Made by a program: the position numbers and the translations under genes | Part shown: one piece after another, positions 52,853-61,071 of the stretch | How the letters are laid out: every line of letters begins with the position of its first letter | Numbering within the stretch: position 1 is the first letter of the stretch | The notes under the pieces: generated by a model | Databases searched by the model: none | What the model was told of the DNA's origin: nothing | What the model saw: the letters and a program-made list of their open reading frames with translations, nothing else | Source: Microbacterium mangrovi | GTDB lineage: Bacteria; Actinomycetota; Actinomycetes; Actinomycetales; Microbacteriaceae | Direction: 5' to 3' | Assembly: GCF_000802305.1 (NCBI RefSeq) | Contig: NZ_JTDK01000006.1 | Coordinates: 930,001 to 994,000 of the forward strand | Length of the DNA stretch: 64,000 nt

Positions 52853-54343
52853 CTACGCCCCGCGGTCGATGTAGCGCAGGGGCACCTCGATGGTCACCTC
52901 GGTGCCTTCGCCGGGCGCCGTGTGCCAGTCGATTGTGCCGCCGAGTTCGCCCTGGATGAGCGTGCGCACGATCTGGGTGCCCAGGCCGCGCCCGACCTGG
53001 CCCTCGGGCAGGCCCGAGCCGGTGTCGCGCACGCGCACCTCGAGGCGCTGCTCGCTGCGCTCGGCGATGATCTCCACTTCGCCCTCACGCCCCGCCAGCC
53101 CGTGCTCGACCGCGTTGGTCACGAGCTCCGTGAGCGCCAGGGCGAGGGGCGTCGCGTACTCGCTGGGCAGCGTGCCGAAACGGCCCGTGGTGCGGGTCTG
53201 CGCTCGCGTGTTGGCGCCGGCGGCGACCTCGGCGACGAGCTTCAGGACGCGATCGAACACGTCGTCGAAGTCGACCGTCTGCGCCAAGCCCCCCGACAGC
53301 GTGTCGTGCACGACGGCGATCGCGGACACCCGCCGCATGGCCTGCGTGAGGTTGTCGCGGGCTTCCTCCGACGGCGTGCGCCGCGCCTGGATGCGCAGCA
53401 GCGACGCGACCGTCTGGAGGTTGTTCTTGACGCGGTGGTGGATCTCGCGGATCGTCGCGTCCTTGGTGATGAGCTCCTGCTCCTGGTGACGCATCTCGGT
53501 CACGTCGCGGCACAGCACGATCGCGCCGATGCGCGTGCCGTGGTCGCGCAGCGGGATGGTGCGCAGGGACACGGTCACCCCGCGCGCTTCGACGTCGGTG
53601 CGCCACGGCGCGCGGCCGGCGACGACCACGGGAAGGGACTCGTCGAACTGGTGCTTCTCGGGCAGGATGCCGGTGACCACCTCGACCAGCGACTCGCCCT
53701 CGAGCTCCTCCTCGAAGCCGAGGCGGTTGAACGCGGAGAGCGCGTTGGGGCTGGCGAACGTGGTGATCCCGTCGACGTCGAGGCGGATGAGACCGTCTGC
53801 AGCACGCGGGGCGCCGCGACGGGGACCGGTGGGCGCGGACAGGTCGGGGAAGTCTCCGGACGCGATCATGCCGAACAGGTCGTCGGCGCAGTCGTTGAAG
53901 GTGATCTGCTGGCGGGAGGGCGTCCGCGCCTCGCCCAGGTTCGTGTGCCGGGTCAGGACGCCGATGGCGGACGGCTGTTCGCCGGCGCGCACGGGCTCGC
54001 GCACGATCGGCACCGCTCGCACGCGGGTGGGGGTCTCTTCGAACCAGTCCGGGGATGCCGAGTCGACGATCTGCCCGGTACTGAACGCCTCGCGGACCTG
54101 CGTCCGCCACTGCGGCCGCACCCGGTCGCCGACGATGTCGCGGTAGAAGAGCGTCGCGGCACTGGACGGGCGAGTGTGCGCGACGGCGATGAACGAATCG
54201 TCGGGCGTCGGCACCCAGATCACGATGTCGGCGAAGGCGAGGTCGCTGAGGAGCTGGCCGTCGCCGGCGAGCCGGTGCAACCACTCGACTTCGGCCTCAC
54301 TGGAGCGCCCCTGGGCGTAGACGAGTTCGCTGAGTGTCGACAC
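52853..54343 (-). CDS. pdtaS: Sensor histidine kinase of PdtaS type
   Basis: A GAF domain (about 1-170), a PAS domain (about 180-290), then the HisKA_2 site REIHHRVKNNLQ with phospho-accepting His near 303 and an ATPase domain (ELVTNAVEHGL, GRGLGTQI). It is soluble with no membrane helix. In mycobacteria PdtaS signals to PdtaR, an ANTAR antiterminator; no PdtaR gene lies in the window. GTG start 6 nt past TAGGCT. Location next to whiB1 matches mycobacteria. Confidence 0.92.
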   Translation of the reverse strand: MSTLSELVYAQGRSSEAEVEWLHRLAGDGQLLSDLAFADIVIWVPTPDDSFIAVAHTRPSSAATLFYRDIVGDRVRPQWRTQVREAFSTGQIVDSASPDWFEETPTRVRAVPIVREPVRAGEQPSAIGVLTRHTNLGEARTPSRQQITFNDCADDLFGMIASGDFPDLSAPTGPRRGAPRAADGLIRLDVDGITTFASPNALSAFNRLGFEEELEGESLVEVVTGILPEKHQFDESLPVVVAGRAPWRTDVEARGVTVSLRTIPLRDHGTRIGAIVLCRDVTEMRHQEQELITKDATIREIHHRVKNNLQTVASLLRIQARRTPSEEARDNLTQAMRRVSAIAVVHDTLSGGLAQTVDFDDVFDRVLKLVAEVAAGANTRAQTRTTGRFGTLPSEYATPLALALTELVTNAVEHGLAGREGEVEIIAERSEQRLEVRVRDTGSGLPEGQVGRGLGTQIVRTLIQGELGGTIDWHTAPGEGTEVTIEVPLRYIDRGA

Positions 54344-54349
54344 TCCCTC

Positions 54350-54355
54350 AGCCTA
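54350..54355 (-). promoter_or_regulatory. -10 box of leaderless pdtaS
   Basis: TAGGCT on the minus strand, 6 nt before the GTG. Confidence 0.6.
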
Positions 54356-54369
54356 CGGGACCGGCGCCC

Positions 54370-55605
54370 TCACTCCCTCGCCCGCGCGACGCGGCGCGAG
54401 TGCTCCCCCGAGCGTCGCACCGTTGTCGGGAGCGCGTCGCCGACGAAGCGCCGGATGCCGCCCACGAGTCCCGAGCGGGGTGCGGCATCGGCCACCGGCC
54501 GCGCCGCCAGCCTGGCGGCATCCGTCGCGCGAGCGTCGAGCGGGACGAACCACACATCGGACACCCCGGCGAACCGTTCCAGCGTGCGCCGGATCTGCCC
54601 GCGCGCGTCCGGGCCGAGCGCGCCGGGACGGAGCCGGTTGACGACGACGGAGACCGGCGCCTGCCCCACGACGGCCCGCATCTCGGCCGCGACCCTCAGG
54701 AACCGCGCGATCCCGAGCGGATCGGCCGAGACGACCGCCACGACCGCGTCTGCGCCGGCGAGGGCGGCCAGGGTGGCGGCATTGCGGCGGGGGCCCGAAT
54801 CGAGGTCGCTGACGATCTCCTCGTCGCGCTCCAACGACGACGCCACATCGACCACGGTGTCCTGCGCCCACGTGCGGCAGGACTCCAGCGCCGCGGCCAC
54901 GCCGGCCTCCGTCAGCTCCGGCCAGCGCGATGCCCGGTTCAGGCCCGGCAGCACCGCGATCTGCCCGTCACCGGCCGTCACCTGGATGCTGATCCGGTCG
55001 AGTTCGCGCTGATCGAGCAGGCCCCGCTCGGCCTGACGGCACGCGGCGGCGAACCCCGGCCCCTCCTCGGCGATGCCGAGCAGCATGGCGATCGACGGCG
55101 CGTGGGTGTCGGCATCCACCAGCGCGACCTCGCGTCCGCCGCGGGAAAGCTCGACGGCCAGCTCGGTGGCGATCGTCGTCCGTCCGGGCGCGCCCGCGGC
55201 GCTCCACACCGTCACCACCCGGCCGGTGCGCGCCTCGGCGGCCGGAAGAGGGGCCGGACCCCGGCCGAGGGCGTCGCCGATGGTCCAGGCGTCGGCATCG
55301 ATGGGCAGGGGCGCCGCCGTGCCGAATGCCGCCGCTCGGCGCTCGTCGGCCGCCGTCGCGCACAGCGGGAGGATGCGCGCCCCGGCGCGGTCGCAGCGCC
55401 CGACCGCGCCCGCGGTGAGCGTGTGCCGGTGCGCCTCGAGCACGATGACGTCGCACCCGCGCAGCACCTCGTCGAGGCCGGTCGTCGCGGCGGCCGTCAG
55501 ATCGTGCGGGGCGATACGCCCGCGGACCTCGTGCCCGATGCGCTCCAGCCGGTCGGCGATCAGAGCGCCCCGTTCGCCGTCCACGGCGACCACGACGGCC
55601 GTCAT
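54370..55605 (-). CDS. CpaE/TadZ-like MinD-family ATPase with altered P-loop
   Basis: 411 residues: an N-terminal receiver-like domain (about 1-120), then a MinD/CpaE fold whose P-loop is SAAGAPGRTT (135-144). The usual Lys of GK[ST] is Arg, and the deviant-Walker lysine is missing. VALVDADTHAPS is the switch region. Such proteins localise pilus or chromosome machinery, but ATP hydrolysis may be weak here. Its ATG overlaps the stop of the SAF-domain gene by 4 nt. No tad pilus genes are near. Confidence 0.75.
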   Translation of the reverse strand: MTAVVVAVDGERGALIADRLERIGHEVRGRIAPHDLTAAATTGLDEVLRGCDVIVLEAHRHTLTAGAVGRCDRAGARILPLCATAADERRAAAFGTAAPLPIDADAWTIGDALGRGPAPLPAAEARTGRVVTVWSAAGAPGRTTIATELAVELSRGGREVALVDADTHAPSIAMLLGIAEEGPGFAAACRQAERGLLDQRELDRISIQVTAGDGQIAVLPGLNRASRWPELTEAGVAAALESCRTWAQDTVVDVASSLERDEEIVSDLDSGPRRNAATLAALAGADAVVAVVSADPLGIARFLRVAAEMRAVVGQAPVSVVVNRLRPGALGPDARGQIRRTLERFAGVSDVWFVPLDARATDAARLAARPVADAAPRSGLVGGIRRFVGDALPTTVRRSGEHSRRVARARE

Positions 55606-56264
55606 CGTCCGGATCCGTTCGACACCACCGAGACGGCCGACTCGTCGGCGATCGCGGCGAGCAGCGCCGCGACGTCGTCGCGTGGCACCACCAGTTCGAC
55701 GCCCGCGCCCGCGCCGCCCATCACCCCCTTGTCGCGCGTGACGGAGGCCACGACCGCACCCGGCACGATCACCTGCGGGCGCTCGTACCCGCCCTGCGTC
55801 TTGGCCGCCGCCGCCCACACGTCGACCTCGGAGCCGTCATGGACGTCGCTGGGGACGTCCTGCGCGGTGTGCACGCTCACCGTCGTGGTCGCGGCGCCTT
55901 CGGTCGTCGTGACGGCGGATGCGGCGATGAGCTCGCCCGGAGCGATGACCCGGGTCGCGACGGCGCCGCCGTGCAGGGCCGACGGCGTGGTCAGGTAGAG
56001 GTCGCGCGATTCGCCCAGCGCCGCATCCGCGATCCGGAAGTCGGCGGCGTGGAGTGCCTGCCCGGGCAGGATCCGATGCGTCGCGACCAGCACGGGCGCG
56101 GTGCGGCGCGCCACGGTCACCACACCCCACACCCCGGCGATCGAGGAGGCGATGAGGACGATTCCGAGCAGCAGCCGGACATCGCGCCACGGACGATGGG
56201 GCCTGGGCGCACGGCGCGATGCGGGCGGCGCGTCCGAGTACGGGGAAGAGTCCAGCGCGGTCAT
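55602..56264 (-). CDS. SAF-domain membrane protein (CpaB/RcpC-like)
   Basis: 220 residues. An N-terminal basic stretch and one helix (LLLGIVLIASSIAGVWGVVTV) anchor the protein, and a SAF domain follows (THRILPGQALHAADFRIADA). CpaB/RcpC proteins help assemble Flp pili. The start at 56264 is followed by typical sequence; an ATG at 56273 is also possible. It overlaps the CpaE-like gene, so the two form a unit. Confidence 0.75.
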   Translation of the reverse strand: MTALDSSPYSDAPPASRRAPRPHRPWRDVRLLLGIVLIASSIAGVWGVVTVARRTAPVLVATHRILPGQALHAADFRIADAALGESRDLYLTTPSALHGGAVATRVIAPGELIAASAVTTTEGAATTTVSVHTAQDVPSDVHDGSEVDVWAAAAKTQGGYERPQVIVPGAVVASVTRDKGVMGGAGAGVELVVPRDDVAALLAAIADESAVSVVSNGSGR

Positions 56265-56351
56265 GCCCTCCATCGTCACGCACATCGCCCGATCGACCGG
56301 AAAGTTATCCACAGGTGCGGGCCGCGCATTCCGGATCGTCGGCACCGGCGC

Positions 56352-56357
56352 GATAAT
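56352..56357 (+). promoter_or_regulatory. -10 box of leaderless HTH gene
   Basis: GATAAT, 6 nt before ATG 56364. Confidence 0.5.
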
Positions 56358-56363
56358 CGATGC

Positions 56364-56645
56364 ATGCCCGAGAGTCCGACGTTCAATGTGCGCATGATCA
56401 CCCCGTCCCAAGTGGCGGAGTCGCTCAGCATCGACGTCGACGAGGTGATCGCGCTGATCATGGAGGGGCGCCTGCGCGGTGCCCGCGTCGGCTCGCCCCC
56501 GCAATGGCGCATCGACGAGGCGAGCGTCGTCGAGTACCTCGACGAGCAGATCGAAGAGGCGCGCCAGATCGCGCTGTGGAACCAGTCCAACGCGGCGAGC
56601 TTCCCGGAGGTGTGGGGCGCCGGATTCACCTCCCACGGAGTGTAG
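56364..56645 (+). CDS. BldC/excisionase-like HTH DNA-binding protein
   Basis: 93 residues. The MerR-like HTH reads MITPSQVAESLSIDVDEVIAL, followed by the wing segment PPQWRIDEASVVEYLDEQI. The chain ends in an unusual tail (ASFPEVWGAGFTSHGV). Similar proteins are widespread in actinobacteria next to the SAF-domain gene, from which it is divergent. Confidence 0.8.
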   Translation: MPESPTFNVRMITPSQVAESLSIDVDEVIALIMEGRLRGARVGSPPQWRIDEASVVEYLDEQIEEARQIALWNQSNAASFPEVWGAGFTSHGV

Positions 56646-56672
56646 GGGCCCAGTCCGGCCCGTCGCGGTCGG

Positions 56673-57260
56673 TCACAGGTCACCGGCATCCAGCCGCACC
56701 CAGGCGACCGCGGCGAGGGGGATCATGCGCATGCCGCGCACGGCGGTCGCACGGCGGGGCGCTGCCGGGTCGTGCAGGGCGAGATCGAGGTGGTCGACAC
56801 CGGCGCGATCGATCGTCCCGGACAGAGCGTGCCCGGTGCCCAGGTGCACCGTGACCGGCATCCGGCGGCGCGCGAGGTCACGCAGGACGAAGCCCGCGCC
56901 CATCCGTTCCACGAGCCGCGAACCGCGCGGCGGCGTCACCGCCGCGGTGCGGAGCAGGTCGGCCCGCGACATCCCCACCGACACGATCGAGCCGATCGGC
57001 ACGACAAGCGTGCGGCGGTCCTCTCCGGCGACCGCGCACCAATCCTCGCCGACCAGCAGCACCCGTACCGACAGGCGCGCTCCGTCGGTGAGTTCGAGCG
57101 CCAGATCGGATGCGCCGTCTGCGGCCGAGCGCAAGCGCTCCCGCAGACTCAGCTTCGCGATGCGCAGTCGCTCCTGCTCGGCGGCCAGCGAGCGCTGCTC
57201 GGTCTCCAGGGCGGCGGCGAGCTGGCCCTCCAGGTCTTCGAAGACGTGATCCCAGTGCAC
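56673..57260 (-). CDS. Conserved hypothetical protein with N-terminal coiled coil
   Basis: 195 residues. A coiled coil (about 5-50, FEDLEGQLAAALETEQRSLA) precedes a beta-rich domain (LELTDGARLSVRVLLVGEDWCAV and a second similar half). No signal peptide. It resembles actinobacterial proteins of unknown function that lie near the HTH gene. GTG start 6 nt past TACGCT. Confidence 0.65.
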   Translation of the reverse strand: MHWDHVFEDLEGQLAAALETEQRSLAAEQERLRIAKLSLRERLRSAADGASDLALELTDGARLSVRVLLVGEDWCAVAGEDRRTLVVPIGSIVSVGMSRADLLRTAAVTPPRGSRLVERMGAGFVLRDLARRRMPVTVHLGTGHALSGTIDRAGVDHLDLALHDPAAPRRATAVRGMRMIPLAAVAWVRLDAGDL

Positions 57261-57266
57261 GGCCCG

Positions 57267-57272
57267 AGCGTA
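57267..57272 (-). promoter_or_regulatory. -10 box of leaderless coiled-coil gene
   Basis: TACGCT on the minus strand, 6 nt before GTG 57260. Confidence 0.55.
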
Positions 57273-57333
57273 CGTGATCGCCCGGGACCGCCCCGGAATC
57301 CATCCACAGGCCGCCCGCAGGCCCGGGCGCCGG

Positions 57334-58560
57334 CTACTGCCGGTACGAGGACAGGAAGTTGCCGATGCGCTCGACGGCGTCCGCGAGGACACGCGGCTCC
57401 GGGAGCGTCACGATGCGGAAGTGGTCGGGCGTCGGCCAGTTGAAGCCGGTTCCCTGCACGACGAGCACGTGCTCGGCGACGAGCAGGTCGTAGACGAACT
57501 TCGCGTCGTCGCGGATCTCGTGCACCTCGGGGTCGAGGCGCGGGAAGGCGTAGAGCGCGCCCTGCGCCTTGTAGCACGACACACCGGGGATGGCTTCGAG
57601 GCCCTCCCAGCAGATGTCGCGCTGCTCGTGCAGGCGTCCGCTGGGAGCGATGAGGGCGTCGATCGACTGGACGCCGGACAGGGCGGCCTGCACGGCATGC
57701 TGCGCCGGCACGTTCGGGCAGAGCCGGGTGGATGCCAGCAGCTGGATGCCCTCGAGGAATCCCTGCGCGTGGCGCTTCGGGCCGGTGATGACGAGCCAGC
57801 CGCTGCGGTAGCCCGCCACGCGGTAGGTCTTGGACAGCCCGTTGAAGGTGAGGCAGAGAAGGTCGGGGGCGAGAGACGCGAGGTTGATGTGCTCGGCGTC
57901 GTCGAAGAGGATGCGGTCGTAGATCTCGTCGGCCAGCAGCAGCAGCGAGTTCTCGCGGGCGATCTGCACGATGCCCTCGAGCACCTCGCGGCGGTAGACG
58001 GCACCGGTGGGGTTGTTCGGGTTGATGACGACGATCGCCTTGGTGCGCGGCGTCACCTTGGCGCGGATGTCGTCGAGCACCGGCTGCCAGTCGTCCTGGG
58101 CGTCGCACAGGTAGTGCACGGGCGTGCCGCCGCCGAGGCTGGTCATGGCCGTCCACAGCGGATAGTCCGGCGACGGGATCAGCACCTCGTCGCCCTCGTC
58201 CAGCAGCGCCTGCATGGTCATGGTGATCAGCTCGGACACGCCGTTGCCGAGATACACGTCGTCGGGATCGAACTTGGGGAATCCGTCGATCTCCTCGTAC
58301 CGCGAGACCACCGCGCGGCGGGCGGACATGATCCCGCGGCTGTCCGAGTAGCCGTGCGAGTGGGGCACGGCGTCGATCATGTCGCGCACGATCTGGTACG
58401 GGGCCTCGAACCCGAAGATCGCCGGGTTGCCCGTGTTGAGCTTCAGGATCGTGTGTCCGTCGGCCTCGAGCTTGTCGGCCTCGGCGAGCGCGGCCCCTCG
58501 GATCTCGTAGAGGACGTTCTGCAGCTTGGTCGACTGGTCGAGCGGGCGGAGGGGGCTCAT
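57334..58560 (-). CDS. Pyridoxal-phosphate aminotransferase (AlaA-like)
   Basis: 408 residues of fold type I. Cofactor Lys244 lies in GLSKTYRVAGYR, NPNNPTG (180-186) and DEIYD (211-215) are the cofactor-binding motifs, and the C-terminal RIVTLPEP carries the substrate Arg. The start MSPLRPLDQSTKLQNVLYEIRG fits alanine aminotransferase AlaA, which makes alanine from pyruvate and glutamate. Confidence 0.88.
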   Translation of the reverse strand: MSPLRPLDQSTKLQNVLYEIRGAALAEADKLEADGHTILKLNTGNPAIFGFEAPYQIVRDMIDAVPHSHGYSDSRGIMSARRAVVSRYEEIDGFPKFDPDDVYLGNGVSELITMTMQALLDEGDEVLIPSPDYPLWTAMTSLGGGTPVHYLCDAQDDWQPVLDDIRAKVTPRTKAIVVINPNNPTGAVYRREVLEGIVQIARENSLLLLADEIYDRILFDDAEHINLASLAPDLLCLTFNGLSKTYRVAGYRSGWLVITGPKRHAQGFLEGIQLLASTRLCPNVPAQHAVQAALSGVQSIDALIAPSGRLHEQRDICWEGLEAIPGVSCYKAQGALYAFPRLDPEVHEIRDDAKFVYDLLVAEHVLVVQGTGFNWPTPDHFRIVTLPEPRVLADAVERIGNFLSSYRQ

Positions 58561-58566
58561 CGGTTC

Positions 58567-58572
58567 AGGATA
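58567..58572 (-). promoter_or_regulatory. -10 box of leaderless aminotransferase gene
   Basis: TATCCT on the minus strand, 6 nt before ATG 58560. Confidence 0.6.
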
Positions 58573-58774
58573 TCCAGTCCTCGCGGCGGCCAATGACCGT
58601 CCCGTGGACCGGTGCCTTAGACGAAGCGGCGGGGGCATCCCGGGCGCCTAAGGCGCGTGCCCGGAAAGATACGGCATCCGCCCGATGAGCACGCACCCCC
58701 TTAGAGAGGAACGTCGTACCTGTCAGCAGAGACCGTTCCGGAAGCACCGGCGGCCCACACCCAGGGAGCATGAG

Positions 58775-58990
58775 ATGAACAGCACCGCGTACACCGCCAC
58801 CCTTCTCGACCAGCACCGCGCCGCCGAGCTCGACCGCTCCAACGCGCTGCGCCGCCGGCACGCCGAGCAGCTGGGCGTCGCCGACGCACCGGCCCGCATC
58901 GGCTTCGCGGCATCCATGCGGCGTCGCATCCGCGGACGCGAGGCCGCCCGGCAGGCCGCGCGGTCCCACCGCGTCGCGCACGTGCGCTGA
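58775..58990 (+). CDS. Small basic hypothetical protein
   Basis: 71 residues, rich in Arg and Ala: DQHRAAELDRSNALRRRHAE, then GFAASMRRRIRGREAARQAAR. AGGGAG lies 8 nt before ATG 58775, so a longer frame from 58685 is not used. No family recognised. In the 214 bp upstream GCCTTAG (58614-58620) and CTAAGGC (58648-58654) form an inverted repeat that might be an operator. Confidence 0.6.
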   Translation: MNSTAYTATLLDQHRAAELDRSNALRRRHAEQLGVADAPARIGFAASMRRRIRGREAARQAARSHRVAHVR

Positions 58991-59051
58991 TGGGACCGCG
59001 AGCGGCGGCGCCGCCTCGCCCGAGTCGAGAAGGCGACGCCGGTGAGCCGGC

Positions 59052-60008
59052 TCAGGCGGCCTTCTTGCCGCCCTTGTCCGAGACCCAGACGATCCCCTCG
59101 GGCAGCGTGGGCACGATCTCGGTGCCGATCCTGCGCGCGAGGAGGTCGTCCAGGCGGTCGAGCGGTCCGATGAGGGTGCGTCCGCCGGCGCGGGCGACGC
59201 GGATGGCCGCATCGATCTTGGGCTGCATCGAGCCCTCCGCGAACTTCATGGCGGCGACGGCGTCCGCAGACGCGGTGAGGATGTCGCGCTGCTCCGGTGT
59301 GCCCCAGTTCTCGCTGACGTAGTCGCCGTCGGTCAGCATGATGAGGGTGTCGGCGGCGATGTCCGCGGCGAGCGCGGCACTGGCGGCATCCTTGTCCACG
59401 ACGGCCTGCACTCCGACGTGGCGCCCCTTCGCGTCTTCGCGCACCGGAACCCCGCCGCCGCCGACGCACACCGCGAGGGTCCCGTCCTCGAGCAGCCGGC
59501 GGATGAGCGGGGCCTGGACGATCGCGATGGGATTGGGCGAGGGCACCACGCGGCGGAAGGCCTTGCCGTCCTTGGCGATCGTCCAGCGGTACTCCGCCGC
59601 CGCCTCGGCGGCATCCTGAGCGGAGTAGGTCGGGCCGATGAGCTTGGTGGGCCGGTCGAACGCCGGGTCGTTCTCGTCGACGACGGTGGTCGTGATGACC
59701 GCGGCGACCTCGCGCTGTCCGGCGAGCGCGTTGGAGAGCTCCTGCTGGACGACGTACCCGATCATGCCCTGCGTCTCGGCGCCGAGGATGTCCAGCGGGT
59801 AGGCCGCGACATCCTGATATGCGAGGTTCTGCAACGCGAGCAGACCCACCTGCGGACCGTTGCCGTGCGTGATGACCATCTCGTTGTCGCGGGCCAGCGA
59901 GGCGAGGGCCTCGCACGTCGACTTCACGTTCGAGCGCAGATACTCCGCGGTCATCGGCTCTCCGCGACGGGCGAGGGCGTTGCCCCCGAGTGCCACTACG
60001 ACGCGCAT
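59052..60008 (-). CDS. arcC: Carbamate kinase
   Basis: Makes ATP and releases ammonia and CO2 from carbamoyl phosphate. The N-terminal ALGGNAL (6-12), the THGNGPQVG motif and VCVGGGGVPV fit the amino-acid kinase fold of ArcC. 318 residues. AAGGAG precedes ATG 60008. It is divergent from allH-fdrA-allG, whose product (carbamoyl phosphate from oxalurate) it would use. Confidence 0.94.
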   Translation of the reverse strand: MRVVVALGGNALARRGEPMTAEYLRSNVKSTCEALASLARDNEMVITHGNGPQVGLLALQNLAYQDVAAYPLDILGAETQGMIGYVVQQELSNALAGQREVAAVITTTVVDENDPAFDRPTKLIGPTYSAQDAAEAAAEYRWTIAKDGKAFRRVVPSPNPIAIVQAPLIRRLLEDGTLAVCVGGGGVPVREDAKGRHVGVQAVVDKDAASAALAADIAADTLIMLTDGDYVSENWGTPEQRDILTASADAVAAMKFAEGSMQPKIDAAIRVARAGGRTLIGPLDRLDDLLARRIGTEIVPTLPEGIVWVSDKGGKKAA

Positions 60009-60050
60009 GCTGTTCTCCTTGTCGAGGTCACCTGGCAACCCGCGCCAGGA

Positions 60051-60080
60051 TGGTATTCCATTCGCATAAATGGTATACCT
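60051..60080. promoter_or_regulatory. Paired TGGTATNCCN operators between arcC and allH
   Basis: TGGTATTCCA (60051-60060) and TGGTATACCT (60071-60080) lie 20 bp apart, two helical turns, in the 138-bp divergent region. The palindromic consensus TGGTATACCA is typical of GntR-family repressors, so one regulator could control both sides. No GntR gene is in the window. Confidence 0.55.
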
Positions 60081-60146
60081 GTATCACCATCACGTAAAGA
60101 CGCGCCGAGCCGAAGACCCGGCTCCGGGCGTCCAGGAGACAAGACG

Positions 60147-61040
60147 ATGACCCCCGTCGCCACCCCGATCGCGACCCAGGCGATCAGTTGGGATGCCGCG
60201 CTCGCGCAGACGCTGGAGAGCGCGGCGGATCACCCCTTCGCGGACGGCTCCCATGCCACCGTGCACTCCGTCCACGCGCGCGTCGTCAACGTGCTGTGCG
60301 CCGGCGACCTCGTCGCGATCGTCGACGACTCGCTCGACGACGCCCCCGGCACGGTGCGGGTGCCCTCGGCTTCCTGGCAGAGCGACGTCGTCGTTCCCGG
60401 TGCCCCCGTGCGCATCGACGGCGCGGCGCTCGTGCTCCCCGCGCCCGGCGGCGAGATCGTCGTGCGCGCCGAGGGAGCCGCGGGCTGGATGCCCGTCCCT
60501 GCCGACCTCTGCTGCATCCCGACCGCGCAGCTCAGGGACGCCTCGGCACTCCTCGCGGAGGATCCCGGGCGCACCTCGCCCACGCCGTTCGGAGCCGCCG
60601 CCGCTGCGCTCCTCGCCCTGCGGGTCGAAGACCTGCGCACGGCCGTGCTGAACGGCGAACCCGCCGCCGTGACGGCCACGGCGCAGAGCCTCGTCGGTCT
60701 CGGCGAGGGACTCACTCCGACCGGCGACGACATCCTCTCCGGGCTCGCCTTCCTCGCCGCCCAGCCCGGGATGCGGCTGGGCGCCCACCTGCCCGCGATC
60801 GCCGCGGTCGACACCGACGCCACCACCCTCCTGGCTGCCGTGACCCTGCGTCACGCGCTGCGGGGACGGGCCCGACAGCGCATCCACGACCTCGCGCTCG
60901 CCATCGGCGGCGACCGGTCCGGCATCCTCCGTGCCGCCGCTCGCGTCCGCGAGATCGGCCACACGTCCGGCGAGGACCTCCTCACCGGCATCCGCCTCGC
61001 ACTCGACCTCGAGGCCGCCCTTCGCGACGGCTCCCGCTGA
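60147..61040 (+). CDS. allH: DUF2877 protein, oxamate carbamoyltransferase subunit AllH
   Basis: 297 residues. SLVGLGEGLTPTGDDILSGL is the DUF2877 signature. In Escherichia coli allantoin degradation, AllF (FdrA), AllG and AllH together form oxamate carbamoyltransferase. CAGGAG lies 9 nt before ATG 60147. fdrA and allG follow on the same strand. Confidence 0.85.
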   Translation: MTPVATPIATQAISWDAALAQTLESAADHPFADGSHATVHSVHARVVNVLCAGDLVAIVDDSLDDAPGTVRVPSASWQSDVVVPGAPVRIDGAALVLPAPGGEIVVRAEGAAGWMPVPADLCCIPTAQLRDASALLAEDPGRTSPTPFGAAAAALLALRVEDLRTAVLNGEPAAVTATAQSLVGLGEGLTPTGDDILSGLAFLAAQPGMRLGAHLPAIAAVDTDATTLLAAVTLRHALRGRARQRIHDLALAIGGDRSGILRAAARVREIGHTSGEDLLTGIRLALDLEAALRDGSR

Positions 61041-61071
61041 CGCCCGGAAAAGCTCCCCGGAAAGGACAACG

